From BTUB01 sp964392765 (lineage in GTDB: Bacteria > Babelota > Babeliae > Babelales > Vermiphilaceae), in NCBI GenBank assembly GCA_964392765.1, contig CAYMRF010000001.1, positions 16,597-80,596 on the forward strand: 64,000 nucleotides of DNA, in the 5' to 3' direction. The stretch's first letter is position 1; each line of letters begins with the position of its first letter. The translations under genes and the position numbers were made by a program. Below, one piece after another: positions 42,120-51,714 of the stretch. The notes under the pieces are model-generated. The model was given only the letters and a program-made list of their open reading frames with translations, did not search any database and was not told the origin of the DNA.

Positions 42120-44201
42120 TTGCCGATGCGTGTATATGAATTTGCCAAAGAACATGGATTATCATCAAAGGACATTATTGCTCTTCTTGTAAAGAATGGA
42201 TTCGAAATCTCGAGCCATATGTCAGTTCTCTCTGATGAAGCCATGCAGCTTCTAAATAAAGAAGCATTAAGAAAATCTGAAAATCCACCGGTAGCTCAAA
42301 AAAGTGAGCCCGAAAAACAACCCCTTCCGGCCGCTCCCGTTAAGGAACAACCAAGGCCTGTAATGGCAGAGGAAGAAAAGAAAGTGATTAAAGCTCCTAT
42401 GATGCAACAACCTCAAAAACCTACTTCTATGCCTAAGCCAGTCGAGCCTAAACGTGAAGCCGAAGAGAAAAAAACGGCTCCGGTCTCCCAATTGCTACTC
42501 GCTCCGTATACGCTAGTCGATCTTGCTGCCAAGCTCAATAAAACCAGCAGTGATCTGATTTTAACGCTTTTGAAATGGGGAATCCTTTCAAGCAAAAATC
42601 AGTTGCTTGCAGAAGAGCTTGTTTCGCGAATTGCCCAACACTATGAAGTTCCTACCGTTAGACCGGTGGTTGAAAAATCACAAGAACAAAAGGCTTCTGC
42701 TAAGGCAACGGGCGGCGAACAACTAAAAGAGCGCACTCCTGTTGTGGTTATCATGGGTCACGTTGATCATGGCAAGACCACTTTGCTTGATTTTATAAGA
42801 AAGACACGCGTTGCGGCCAAAGAAAAGGGCGGAATAACTCAGCACTTGGGTGCATATGAAGCCAAGACTCCTCAAGGCAATCTTGTGTTTATTGATACTC
42901 CGGGCCATGAGGCGTTCTCAAAAATTCGTGTTCGCGGAACTAAAGTTGCTGATATTGTAGTTCTGGTTGTTGCTGCCGATGACGGCATAATGCCACAGAC
43001 TGTTGAAGCGCTTAAACACGCACAGTCTATGAATGTTCCTATTATCGTTGCAATCAATAAAGTTGATAAGGTTGATAAGGCGCGTATTGATATTGTGAAG
43101 CGCGATCTTGCAACTCAACATAATTTGCTTCCAGAAGAATGGGGCGGTCAAACTATTTACGTTCCAATTTCTGGAAAAACAGGATTGGGCGTTGATAAGC
43201 TTCTTGAAATGATAGTATTGCAATCACAACTTATGGAATTGCAAGCACAGTCGGTAGGAAATGCTTTAGGTTTTGTGCTTGAATCAAAATTAGAAAAGGG
43301 AAGAGGCGCCGTTGCAACTATATTAACGCAACAAGGTCTTCTTAAAGTTGGCGATTACTTTATTGCGGGCAAAACTGCCGGCAAAGTAAGTTCCATGGTT
43401 GATTCCTATGGCCAGCGCTTGAATTCAGTGGGCGCTTCTCAGCCCGTGCAAGTTGCTGGTTTTAATGAGTTGCCCGAGGCTGGCGACTATTTTGAAGTGG
43501 TTGATAAAGACACGTATTTAAAGACTAAGCAGCATGCGGCAGGCAATAGACAACCTGGATCACAGCGCGCGTATCAATCAGAAAATGATATTACCCTTAT
43601 TGTAAAAACTGATACCAATTCTTCAAAAGAAGCGTTGCTTGAGTCTATTGCTAAAGTTTCTAAAAAGAGTGAAAAGGGCTTTTTTGTGTTGCAATCGGGC
43701 ATCGGTAGCGTGAGCGAAAGTGATGTGATGCTTGCGGCCGATACTGGCGCACGCATTATCACGCTTCATGTTAAATCTGAGCCAAATGCTGCTCTTTTAG
43801 CGCAAAGAAATAATGTTTCAATAGCATCCTTTGATATCATTTATAAATTGCTTGAATCCTTGCAAGAGCTCTCGATTAGTATGGCTCCCGTTAAAATGGT
43901 GCGGACTAAGGTGGGCGAGGCGTTTGTGCGCAAAGTCTTTGATATAAAGAATCTTGGCGTGATTGCCGGTGCATATGTGAAGCAGGGAATCTTCTCTCGT
44001 GATGGTTCTGTGGTTATCTGGCGCGGAGCCAAAAAGATTGGTGAAGGCAAAATTTCAAGCTTGCAACGCGATAAAAATACCGTAAAAGAAGTGCATGCGG
44101 GATACGAATGTGCGTTTATGGTAGAAGATTTTAGAGATTGGGAAGTTGAAGATCGCGTTGAGTGTTTCTTAGAGCGTCCTGATGCAAGTGCTAAAAAATA
44201 A
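42120..44201 (+). CDS. infB: Translation initiation factor IF-2
   Basis: The GTPase that places fMet-tRNA on the ribosome. 693 residues: an IF2-N module (1-50, MRVYEFAKEHGLSSKDIIAL), a Pro/Lys/Glu linker, a second IF2-N module (about 125-180), then the G domain with GHVDHGKTTL, the switch region GGITQHLGAYE, DTPGHEAF, NKVDKVDK, followed by domains II-IV ending near VECFLERPDAS. Start is ambiguous: TTG 42120 has AAAGAG 7 bases upstream; ATG 42126 is the alternative and gives the more usual MRVYEF beginning. The linker is shorter than in E. coli. A terminator follows. Confidence 0.96.
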   Translation: MPMRVYEFAKEHGLSSKDIIALLVKNGFEISSHMSVLSDEAMQLLNKEALRKSENPPVAQKSEPEKQPLPAAPVKEQPRPVMAEEEKKVIKAPMMQQPQKPTSMPKPVEPKREAEEKKTAPVSQLLLAPYTLVDLAAKLNKTSSDLILTLLKWGILSSKNQLLAEELVSRIAQHYEVPTVRPVVEKSQEQKASAKATGGEQLKERTPVVVIMGHVDHGKTTLLDFIRKTRVAAKEKGGITQHLGAYEAKTPQGNLVFIDTPGHEAFSKIRVRGTKVADIVVLVVAADDGIMPQTVEALKHAQSMNVPIIVAINKVDKVDKARIDIVKRDLATQHNLLPEEWGGQTIYVPISGKTGLGVDKLLEMIVLQSQLMELQAQSVGNALGFVLESKLEKGRGAVATILTQQGLLKVGDYFIAGKTAGKVSSMVDSYGQRLNSVGASQPVQVAGFNELPEAGDYFEVVDKDTYLKTKQHAAGNRQPGSQRAYQSENDITLIVKTDTNSSKEALLESIAKVSKKSEKGFFVLQSGIGSVSESDVMLAADTGARIITLHVKSEPNAALLAQRNNVSIASFDIIYKLLESLQELSISMAPVKMVRTKVGEAFVRKVFDIKNLGVIAGAYVKQGIFSRDGSVVIWRGAKKIGEGKISSLQRDKNTVKEVHAGYECAFMVEDFRDWEVEDRVECFLERPDASAKK

Positions 44202-44222
44202 ATAATTATTATTCGATAGTTC

Positions 44223-44256
44223 AAGGGCTCATCCTTTAGGGATGGGCCTTTTTTAA
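44223..44256 (+). terminator. Terminator after infB
   Basis: The stem AAGGGCTCATCC / GGATGGGCCTT has one mismatch/bulge, with loop TTTAG, followed by a T-run (44249-44254). Confidence 0.75.
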
Positions 44257-44516
44257 TTAGTGCACTCTTGGTAGGGATGTTGTTTTATTCCGAGTTTGAG
44301 AAATGTTGCTTTTTTGTTGTTTTTTAAAAAAATAATCATAAAATTAAAGAAATGGCCATAAATACAGCATTTTTGTGTTGTTGCAATATTCGATATAAAA
44401 ATCTTTTTTATTTTTTGTTGTTTTTTGAAGAAAATGGTTAGCGTCTTTGATCGAGAAAGTTACTCCTCTTAAAAAACAGATCGATCAAGGAAGTATGGTT
44501 AGATGCACTGCTTGTT

Positions 44517-44603
44517 GAGAAAGTAATAGATAGGAAGTTTTAAAGATTACTACTACAGTTTCTTCCTAGCTCAATTCCCTTTAAGGTTCTTGTCTATTAC
44601 TTT
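44517..44603. other. Nested inverted-repeat structure in the infB-nfo gap
   Basis: The 390-base gap 44257-44642 contains no convincing gene. AGAAAGTAATAGA (44518-44530) pairs with TCTATTACTTTACT (44593-44606) apart from one offset base, and inside it TAGGAAG (44531-44537) pairs with CTTCCTA (44562-44568). The arms are contiguous on the left, giving a long interrupted hairpin. It could be a small RNA, a leader element or a protein site. No T-run follows the outer stem, so it is not a simple terminator. Confidence 0.4.
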
Positions 44604-44642
44604 ACTCACCTTCTCTTGGCCCTTCTCTTTCTCATTTTCCTC

Positions 44643-45545
44643 TTAATTATCCAATCCCAGTATCTTTTTGGTTTCTGTTGATAAAAGTGATCTAATGGTC
44701 GCCATGTTCATTTTGTCTTCAGTAAATGGCGCTTCTGTTGCTTTGGGGGTTTCTAGAATTTTGGGAATATCAAAAAAACGTTTGTCATTAAACAAAAGTT
44801 CGAAAGCCTCAAGTCCCAGCGCTCCCTTGCCAATATGTTCGTGCCGATCTACGCGGGAGTTGAGCCCTTTTTTGGAATCATTCACATGGATTACATTAAG
44901 CTTATCTAAACCAATAACTTCATCAAAATGGTGCCATGTTTGTTCATAGCTTTTTAAAGTGCGCAAATCATATCCCGCCACAAATGCGTGGCATGTATCA
45001 AAGCAAACCCCTATTCTTTTTTTATGATGAATGCCCTTGATGATAGTTGCAAGTTCCTCAACGGTGGAACAAAGAGACGATCCTTGTCCTGCCATGGTTT
45101 CCAGAGAAATAACGGTGTCTCCGGGGACTGTTTCTAAGACATAGTTAAGGTTTTCTATAATTCGGCTTATGCCTTGGGCAGGAGTCCCTTTGAGGGATGC
45201 GCCCGGATGAAGAACTAAATAATGGATGCCTAAATCCTGCGAGCGAGCAAGCTCCATGGCCAGTGCCTGGGTAGAAGTTTGGGCTGTTTTTTCATCGGGA
45301 GAAGCAATGTTAATGAGATAGGTTGCGTGTGCAATAATGGGATGAATCTCAGAACTATGAGCGGTTTTTTTGAATAAATCTATCTCGCTCTGCGTTAATG
45401 GTTTTGCATTCCATTGCCGATTGCTTTTGGTGAAAATTTGGATGGTGGTGCAGCCAATTGATTGGCCGCTTTCAATCGATTTTTCTAATCCGCCGCTGAT
45501 AGACATGTGCGCGCCCAAGAGGAGGCGATGTTTTTTTGACGTCAT
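44643..45545 (-). CDS. nfo: Endonuclease IV (AP endonuclease)
   Basis: A zinc-dependent AP endonuclease that cuts 5' of abasic sites in base-excision repair, and could follow the MutY- or UV-related repair genes seen elsewhere. The 300-residue TIM barrel has the metal-ligand motifs in order: GAHMSISGGL, IIAHATYLINIAS, LVLHPGAS, SLETMAGQG, CFDTCHAF, HVNDSKKG, DRHEHIGKG and ILETPK. ATG 45545 is chosen because AAAAGGG lies 5 bases upstream; a TTG at 45578 has no such site. It runs against the direction of nearly all its neighbours. The left flank carries the nested inverted repeat. Confidence 0.95.
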   Translation of the reverse strand: MTSKKHRLLLGAHMSISGGLEKSIESGQSIGCTTIQIFTKSNRQWNAKPLTQSEIDLFKKTAHSSEIHPIIAHATYLINIASPDEKTAQTSTQALAMELARSQDLGIHYLVLHPGASLKGTPAQGISRIIENLNYVLETVPGDTVISLETMAGQGSSLCSTVEELATIIKGIHHKKRIGVCFDTCHAFVAGYDLRTLKSYEQTWHHFDEVIGLDKLNVIHVNDSKKGLNSRVDRHEHIGKGALGLEAFELLFNDKRFFDIPKILETPKATEAPFTEDKMNMATIRSLLSTETKKILGLDN

Positions 45546-45746
45546 AAAAGCCCTTTTTAACTGTGTTTTGTTTGACAAAACTAATGGGTTTATTACTCTA
45601 TTTATTGTAAAACTCAGTTGTAGTCACATAAGTCAATGTATCACAACCGCTAGTTTTTTCCCGTAAACACATTTTTAGTAATATTTATGCGCTCCATGCT
45701 AGGGCCCTCTTTTTTGTTGCTCAGCATTGGCAGGAGTTATTTTATA

Positions 45747-47726
45747 ATGATCTCTCTTAAAAAGATTGGGTTGATAAGCTTAATTTTTCTGGGCTTAATT
45801 ACTTCTTCTCTTGATGCAAAAACATGCTTATTAACAAAAAAAGATGCTGACATAGAAATTGATTTCTGGGGATTTTTTAAACCAGAAGCATTTGCGGGTA
45901 AAAATTTCACCTTTCTGAATAACAACGTCCCTGAAGATGTAATTTTTTATTTTCGTCACACCAATGATTATTTCTTGAATTTAGTTTACGGAAAAGAAAC
46001 ATTTGGATATCCGGTTGCTGAATTTAAAACTTCTGTTCGTAATCGCGCCGTTTGGGGAAGTCCTGTTGTGGCACAAACCTTGCCAGCAGAATCTCAATTC
46101 CTTAACGCTGATATGAAAGATCACCATCACGCGCTACCACGCTTATTCTTCTGGATGCGAGAAATTTGGTTGCAAGTTGGATTGTGTGAATTCTTGGGTC
46201 TTGGATTTGAAAATAAGCATTACCTCACTATTGGTTCCTTCCCATTTGAGTTGGGACGCGGTATCTCGCTGGGTGCGGCATATGCAATTGGGCCCGGTCC
46301 GCTTGGTTTCTATTCTGATGGCATGATTGATCAGTTTGCTTTTGGTATGAAACTTTCTGGAGATATCATTCCTGAAGTTCTTAAGTATGATTTGTATGGC
46401 GCTTTATTGCAGAGCAGAAGCTATTCATTAGAGCAAACTGCAAAACCTATCTTAAGACAAGAAATCGGAAGAAGAGACCATCCTGCGCGTGGATTTGGAA
46501 AAGATAACTATTTAATTGCTGCTCGCTTACTTTGGACGGCGTTTAATAATGATTGTGGTACTGCAACAGTTGAACCCTACATTATGTATAACGATGATCC
46601 TGAGCAACGCGTTGAGTTTGTTGCAGACTCAAACAGTAAGTTAATGACTGCTGGTTTAGCGTGCGAATATCTCAATGGTGCGTTTGAAGCGGGCTTTGAT
46701 ACTGCGTTTAACCGCGGGCGCCAATTCGTAAAACCATGGGATAGAAATCAGATTTTGGTAGACAACTTTAATGGTCAAGCCGTTTTAGTTAATAGCCAAG
46801 TTTTAGTTGATAGCGCAAATTCATTTAATGGCGCTAAAGCTCCTGATGTTCCTAAGAGTGACGGTCAAAAAGCAATTAACAATTCATCGCTAACCGGAAC
46901 CTCTTTGCAAAATGGGCAAATAATTGAAGGGGCGCAAGGCCTGCCAAGCCTTGGTTATGTTACTGGTCCTCTTAACTTAAAGAACTCTGCAATTCGTTTC
47001 CGCACTGAGCCAAATGGCAGTGGATATGCTAATAAATATGAAGGCTGGATGTTTGTAGCAGATGCTTCATATTGGGTTTATAATCGTGAAGTGCAAATCG
47101 CCGGAACCGTTGGCTATGCATCTGGTGATCAAGATCCTAACTTTGTGGTGAAAGATAGCAACTTTAAAGGATTTATCGGCTTGCAAGAAGTCTACGCAGG
47201 TAAACGTGTGAAAAGCGTATTCTTGCTTGGAACTGTGGGTAAAGTAAAGCGCCCCGGAACTCAACCGGAGAATCCTCTTTCTAATAAAGATTTTGCATCA
47301 AGCTCTTCTGGATTTACCAATTTAGGATTCGTAGGCGGTGGACTCACTTGGAAGCCGGCATCATGCAAAAAAACACGTTTTGTATGGAATCCTAACTTCT
47401 TTGTATATTGGGAGCCAAGCCCCGGTAAAAAATTTGATGCTGCGACCGGTAAAGATTTGGCGGTACAAGCAAGCAAGTTCTTAGGCGTTGAAGTGAACTC
47501 CTTCTTGAGCTACTATCCATTTGCAAGCTTAAAATGCTTTGCTATTGGTTCTGTATTCTTGCCAGGAACTCACTTTAAAGATATTAAAGGTAAGCCGTTA
47601 ACTCCTCCGCAAAAGCGCGCGTTGGATAATTTTATCAAAAATCCTGATAGGGATCCGGCGTTAATTCCAAACATCGGCAACGATACGGCATATACGATTA
47701 ACATCGGTATGGAATTTACCTTCTAA
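45747..47726 (+). CDS. Outer membrane porin-like beta-barrel protein
   Basis: 659 residues from ATG 45747 (AGGAGT 9 bases upstream), with a signal peptide (IGLISLIFLGLITSSLDA). The mature part has alternating aromatic/polar strands, frequent Gly-turns and ends in the strand YTINIGMEFTF with a C-terminal Phe, the classic outer-membrane insertion signal. Specific segments such as FWGFFKPEAFAGKN at the N-terminus and YEGWMFVADASYWVYNREVQ are strand-like, but I cannot assign a family. It is probably a major pore or substrate channel of the outer membrane. The upstream gap is AT-rich; a terminator follows. Confidence 0.8.
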   Translation: MISLKKIGLISLIFLGLITSSLDAKTCLLTKKDADIEIDFWGFFKPEAFAGKNFTFLNNNVPEDVIFYFRHTNDYFLNLVYGKETFGYPVAEFKTSVRNRAVWGSPVVAQTLPAESQFLNADMKDHHHALPRLFFWMREIWLQVGLCEFLGLGFENKHYLTIGSFPFELGRGISLGAAYAIGPGPLGFYSDGMIDQFAFGMKLSGDIIPEVLKYDLYGALLQSRSYSLEQTAKPILRQEIGRRDHPARGFGKDNYLIAARLLWTAFNNDCGTATVEPYIMYNDDPEQRVEFVADSNSKLMTAGLACEYLNGAFEAGFDTAFNRGRQFVKPWDRNQILVDNFNGQAVLVNSQVLVDSANSFNGAKAPDVPKSDGQKAINNSSLTGTSLQNGQIIEGAQGLPSLGYVTGPLNLKNSAIRFRTEPNGSGYANKYEGWMFVADASYWVYNREVQIAGTVGYASGDQDPNFVVKDSNFKGFIGLQEVYAGKRVKSVFLLGTVGKVKRPGTQPENPLSNKDFASSSSGFTNLGFVGGGLTWKPASCKKTRFVWNPNFFVYWEPSPGKKFDAATGKDLAVQASKFLGVEVNSFLSYYPFASLKCFAIGSVFLPGTHFKDIKGKPLTPPQKRALDNFIKNPDRDPALIPNIGNDTAYTINIGMEFTF

Positions 47727-47750
47727 GTAATTTTTTTATAAGTAAAAAAA

Positions 47751-47780
47751 GAGGCCTCACTAATGAAGTGGGGCCTTTCT
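47751..47780 (+). terminator. Terminator after the porin-like gene
   Basis: The stem AGGCCTCACT (47752-47761) pairs with AGTGGGGCCT (47767-47776) with one G-T pair. Its loop is short. T residues follow. Confidence 0.7.
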
Positions 47781-47790
47781 GTTTAATTTA

Positions 47791-48717
47791 ATGGATGTTA
47801 CAAAAGTGATTATTTTAAATACAAAATACAGTATTTCAATATTTTTTCTCGTGATTATGGTGAGTCAACATTCTCCGCTTTTCGCGCAACAAGTAAATGA
47901 GAAGGTCTTAGCTTTAAGAAAAGAAGCGGTAAATAAGATTGCATCAATGGTAGCGGGAGTCCCGGTTATCCTGGACTCTCCTTTAAAAGAAATAATAAGT
48001 CCCATTAAGAAAAGTGGTGATCCGAAAGTGTTTTATAATCATGTTTTAGATTCAGCAAAGCAATCAGTTCTTGATGGATTCGGAACTTTTGGGGTAAGCG
48101 CTGAAGAGCTTGAATTGAATCGCGCGGCTAAAGCAATTTTAAAGCTCAAAGATTCCCAAACGAAAAAAAGAAAAGAAGGTGAGATGGGTAAACCAGCTTC
48201 TTCTCGATTAATAAAGAAAGCGCGTGAAGTGTTTAAATTGTTTACTGATAAAAATGTTCCGTTGCTTGAAGCATCAGACTCCGATTGTTCTGCCTCTGCA
48301 AATGATGATGCGGTATTTGTAACACCAAGGCGTCTTAGACCTTATTTAGAGCATGAAAAAAGATGGACCTTCGGCCACGAAGCGATTCATCATCTGGAAA
48401 GGCATATATCAGAAGAGCATGATTTAAAAGCGTTATTGAAAGCAAGGCATGGAGAATTGACAATTCCTATGCAAAGAAATTTATTAGCATTAAGCCGTTG
48501 CAATGAAGTAAGAGCAGACATAAAAGCAGCCTTGACTGGCGGGCTTTCTTTTGCTCTTGGATATGAAGGGGTGATGTTGCGAGATAAAACAAAGCACGCA
48601 GAGAGCTCTAGTTCTCCTGTTGATAAAACTCATCCGCCTCTGATTCAGCGCCACGCAGTTGCTCAGTTATTAACTCAAGAGCTTTCGTTACTCGCGCAGC
48701 TTTCAAAAAAGCCTTAA
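47791..48717 (+). CDS. Exported M48-like zinc metallopeptidase
   Basis: 308 residues with an N-terminal hydrophobic leader (ISIFFLVIMVSQHSPLFA). The zinc site is HEAIH (196-200) in TFGHEAIHH, with the likely third ligand Glu 239 in CNEVRAD, the NExxAD arrangement of M48 peptidases. THPPLIQRHAVAQ near the C-terminus matches the family's THP-x-R ending. No transmembrane segments surround the active site, unlike HtpX, so this is a soluble or tethered exported form (BepA/LoiP-like). No ribosome binding site is evident at ATG 47791, so the start is provisional. Confidence 0.78.
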   Translation: MDVTKVIILNTKYSISIFFLVIMVSQHSPLFAQQVNEKVLALRKEAVNKIASMVAGVPVILDSPLKEIISPIKKSGDPKVFYNHVLDSAKQSVLDGFGTFGVSAEELELNRAAKAILKLKDSQTKKRKEGEMGKPASSRLIKKAREVFKLFTDKNVPLLEASDSDCSASANDDAVFVTPRRLRPYLEHEKRWTFGHEAIHHLERHISEEHDLKALLKARHGELTIPMQRNLLALSRCNEVRADIKAALTGGLSFALGYEGVMLRDKTKHAESSSSPVDKTHPPLIQRHAVAQLLTQELSLLAQLSKKP

Positions 48718-48800
48718 TTATCAGGCCTTCTTTTGGAATTGTTTATTTCTCTCAATTGAATCATGTATGGTTAATGTGATTCAAATATGGAGAGATAAGC

Positions 48801-49376
48801 GTGAATAAAAAACTCTTAAGATTAGCGCTTGCGGTGGTCCTTGCGGTACTCAACCCTTTTGGAATGGAGCGAGAAGCTCCTTCGCCAGAGGCTATTTTAG
48901 CTCGCATCTACGCGAGTAAATCAAAGAATTATGAAGACAAATTTCGTGCTGATTTTCGAGTCCTTGAGTCCAAATATAAAATTAAGAAAGAAAAAATGTA
49001 TCGCAAATACACAGAAGCGGTGCAAATGATTTGCCAAGCAAAAAGCCCTGAAGATTTGAATTCTATAAGTTCTGATATTACTCGAAATCAAAATATTTGC
49101 CCCCTATTACATAAGCTGGCTGAAAAACAGGAGTGCCACGAATTGCTCTGTTTTATGCTCTCGCGAGGGGCCACTGCTAATTTGGCTTATTATGGTGAAG
49201 GAGGAGTGGTCTTTTATCCGCTTACTCATGCCATTTGTGCTGGTGTGTATTGCAACGTGCGAGCACTGCTTGATTATGAGGCACAACCCGCTTTAGCGCT
49301 TTCTTATCCAGAAGCTCGCAAAAGGGTAGACAGTGATCCTGCTCTAGCAGTTATGCTGGGCATTCATATCGAGTAG
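48801..49376 (+). CDS. Secreted ankyrin-like protein
   Basis: 191 residues starting at GTG (GGAGAG upstream). A signal peptide (KLLRLALAVVLAVLNPFG) leads a helical section, then one or two degenerate ankyrin repeats: CPLLHKLAEKQECHELLCFM with LSRGATANLAYYGEG, and YPLTHAICAGVYCNVRALLD. The number of repeats is too small for confident assignment, and the C-terminus has no recognisable domain. It lies alone between the M48-like gene and aspS. Confidence 0.65.
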   Translation: MNKKLLRLALAVVLAVLNPFGMEREAPSPEAILARIYASKSKNYEDKFRADFRVLESKYKIKKEKMYRKYTEAVQMICQAKSPEDLNSISSDITRNQNICPLLHKLAEKQECHELLCFMLSRGATANLAYYGEGGVVFYPLTHAICAGVYCNVRALLDYEAQPALALSYPEARKRVDSDPALAVMLGIHIE

Positions 49377-49460
49377 GTGTTAACAATTAAAAATAAGCAT
49401 GCTAAGCTTACAATCAGACTTTTAAGACATTTTTCTCCTTTCATTGCTTAAGGTGTTGCA

Positions 49461-51233
49461 ATGCACTATGCACGAACCGCTCATTGCGGAAAAATTACTG
49501 CTGAACATTTGGAAAAAACAGTTGATCTTTGTGGTTGGGTTGCCCGCCGTCGAGATCATGGTGGTCTTATATTCATTGATCTTCGAGATCGTTCTGGCAT
49601 CGTGCAATTAGTGTTCAACGATAGCTTTGGCAAACAAGCGCTGGAATTAGCGCATAGCCTTCGCTCTGAGTTTGTAATCTCAGTTAAAGGCAAAGTGGTT
49701 AAAAGAACCGCCGAAACGGTTAATAAAGATCTTCCGACTGGCGAGTTTGAAGTTCATGTGACCGATCTTGCTATCCTCAATAAAGCAAAAGCGTTACCGT
49801 TTATGCTTGATGAGGCGGAGCAGGTAGATGAAGAGTTGCGCTTAAAATATAGATATTTAGATTTGCGTCGCCCTGAAATGCGAAGCCATTTAGAATTGCG
49901 CAACAGCATTATTTATGCGATGCGTGAGTTTTTGCATGGCCGTGGATTTTTTGAAATTGAAACTCCAATCTTAACCAAAAATACTCCCGAAGGTGCACGC
50001 GAATTCGTGGTGCCTTCTCGCATTCATCTTGGCTCCTTCTATTCTTTGCCGCAATCGCCACAGTTGTATAAACAGCTTTTGATGGCAGCAGGCATGGAAA
50101 AGTATTATCAAATTGCGCGTTGCTTTAGAGATGAAGATTTGCGCGCAGATCGCCAACCGGAATTTACTCAGCTCGATTTAGAAATGTCTTTCATTGAAGA
50201 AAAAGATATTCAAGAGCTTATAGAACAATTGCTCAAGTACGTTTGGAAAAAAGGTTTGGGCGTTGATATTCAAACGCCGTTCCCTCGCATGAAGTTTGAT
50301 GAAGCATTTTCAATGTACGGTTCTGATAAGCCTGATTTTAGATTTGATTTAAAGATTAATGATATCACCAGCCTTTTTGAGGGCACTGAATTAAAGTTTA
50401 TTAAAGCGGTGCTTGAGAAGAATGGTAAAATTGGCGCATTGCATGTTGCTGATTATGAATTTGCCCGCTCTGAATTGGATACCATGGTAGAACGCGCGCA
50501 GCAAATTGGCGCCAAAGGATTATTGTGGATTCGGTTCAAAGATGGCCAAGTAGATTCTCCGGTTGCCAAATTTTTACCCGCGGACTTCTATGAAAAAGCG
50601 CAAGCAATTTTACCGGGCTTAAATCCAAAGAGTACGCTCTTTGTAATTGCGGGTCCCTACGCTGAAGCATGGACCTTGCTCGGGCGTTTGCGCTTGGAAT
50701 TGGGCAATAAATTAAATATTATTCCGCATGATCAGAACCACTTTTCTTGGGTTACCGATTTTCCTATGTTTGAGCATGATGCAGAATCGAAACGCTGGAA
50801 TGCGGTGCACCATCCATTCACAAGCCCACAACCGGGCTGGGAATCATTGCCAACCGGTGATGTGAAAGCGCGCGCATATGATGTGGTGCTCAATGGTATT
50901 GAATTAGGCGGTGGCTCAATTCGTATCCATGATGCTGCTTTACAAGATAAAATCTTTAACATCTTGGGATTAACCAAAGAACAAGTGCAAGCTAAATTTG
51001 GATTCTTATTAGAAGCACAAGAATTAGGATTCCCTCCGCACGGGGGAATTGCTCTTGGGCTTGATCGTTTGATCATGCTTATGACTAAAGCATCTTCTAT
51101 TCGAGAAGTAATTGCGTTCCCTAAAACGGCACGCGGCATTGATCCAATGATGGAAGCACCAAGCCCTATTGAGCCTGAAAAACTTAAAGAATATGGCTTG
51201 CAAATGATGCCGGGCAAGAAATTACAATCCTAA
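49461..51233 (+). CDS. aspS: Aspartyl-tRNA synthetase
   Basis: Charges tRNA(Asp), and possibly tRNA(Asn) for later amidation by the GatB-containing enzyme. The 590-residue length and layout are bacterial: anticodon-binding OB domain (CGWVARRRDHGGLIFIDLRD), catalytic core with FLEIETP-like FFEIETPILTKNTPEGARE, LPQSPQLYKQLLM, motif 2 FRDEDLRADRQPEFTQLD, the bacterial GAD insertion (about 280-420), and motif 3 GIALGLDRLIMLM. AAGGTG precedes the ATG. Its 3' end overlaps the convergent small nucleotidyltransferase gene by 12 bases. Confidence 0.97.
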   Translation: MHYARTAHCGKITAEHLEKTVDLCGWVARRRDHGGLIFIDLRDRSGIVQLVFNDSFGKQALELAHSLRSEFVISVKGKVVKRTAETVNKDLPTGEFEVHVTDLAILNKAKALPFMLDEAEQVDEELRLKYRYLDLRRPEMRSHLELRNSIIYAMREFLHGRGFFEIETPILTKNTPEGAREFVVPSRIHLGSFYSLPQSPQLYKQLLMAAGMEKYYQIARCFRDEDLRADRQPEFTQLDLEMSFIEEKDIQELIEQLLKYVWKKGLGVDIQTPFPRMKFDEAFSMYGSDKPDFRFDLKINDITSLFEGTELKFIKAVLEKNGKIGALHVADYEFARSELDTMVERAQQIGAKGLLWIRFKDGQVDSPVAKFLPADFYEKAQAILPGLNPKSTLFVIAGPYAEAWTLLGRLRLELGNKLNIIPHDQNHFSWVTDFPMFEHDAESKRWNAVHHPFTSPQPGWESLPTGDVKARAYDVVLNGIELGGGSIRIHDAALQDKIFNILGLTKEQVQAKFGFLLEAQELGFPPHGGIALGLDRLIMLMTKASSIREVIAFPKTARGIDPMMEAPSPIEPEKLKEYGLQMMPGKKLQS

Positions 51234-51530
51234 TTTCAACGCTTGCGCTTTATCAATAATACGCTTGCGTTCATGTTCGCTCACACCGTTTAAATCAAAG
51301 AGATTTATGGTGTAAGGAATATGAGTTTCTGCTAATGCTCGCTGTGCTTGGCCCAGATCTTTATCCCCCACCTTTCTGCCGAGATCAATGGCAATATCCA
51401 CTTCGGGCTGCTTGCCGTCTTGGGTAGATTCTTTAATGTTATCACGGATGTAATAGATTAAAGTTCCGGGGAATATATCAGTGAGAATATGGACAATTTC
51501 TTTGTAGTACTGAGGTTCAATATTATGCAT
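51222..51530 (-). CDS. Small nucleotidyltransferase-like protein (MNT type)
   Basis: 102 residues. The segment QPEVDIAIDLGRKV followed by IPYTINLFDLNGVSEHERKR matches the second half of minimal nucleotidyltransferases (SDIDLAI and the DVVDLN strand). The first catalytic motif GS-x-ARG is not recognisable (IYYIRDNIKESTQDG sits in its place), so the enzyme may be inactive. MNT proteins often pair with HEPN partners as toxin-antitoxin or AMPylation modules, but no HEPN gene is adjacent here. It is convergent with aspS. Confidence 0.65.
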   Translation of the reverse strand: MHNIEPQYYKEIVHILTDIFPGTLIYYIRDNIKESTQDGKQPEVDIAIDLGRKVGDKDLGQAQRALAETHIPYTINLFDLNGVSEHERKRIIDKAQALKLGL

Positions 51531-51714
51531 AAATGCTCCTTTTTTATTATTCTTCTTAATTGTACTAATTCAGGTATAAAAAAGGGAATAAATCAATATA
51601 AATTATCTATTTGAAAATAATATATTTATATAAAATTGTATGCCTTGCTAAAAATATGTTTTGAGCTATGCTCTAAATATACAGTATTTTTCATACTAAA
51701 ATGTGAGGTTTTCT

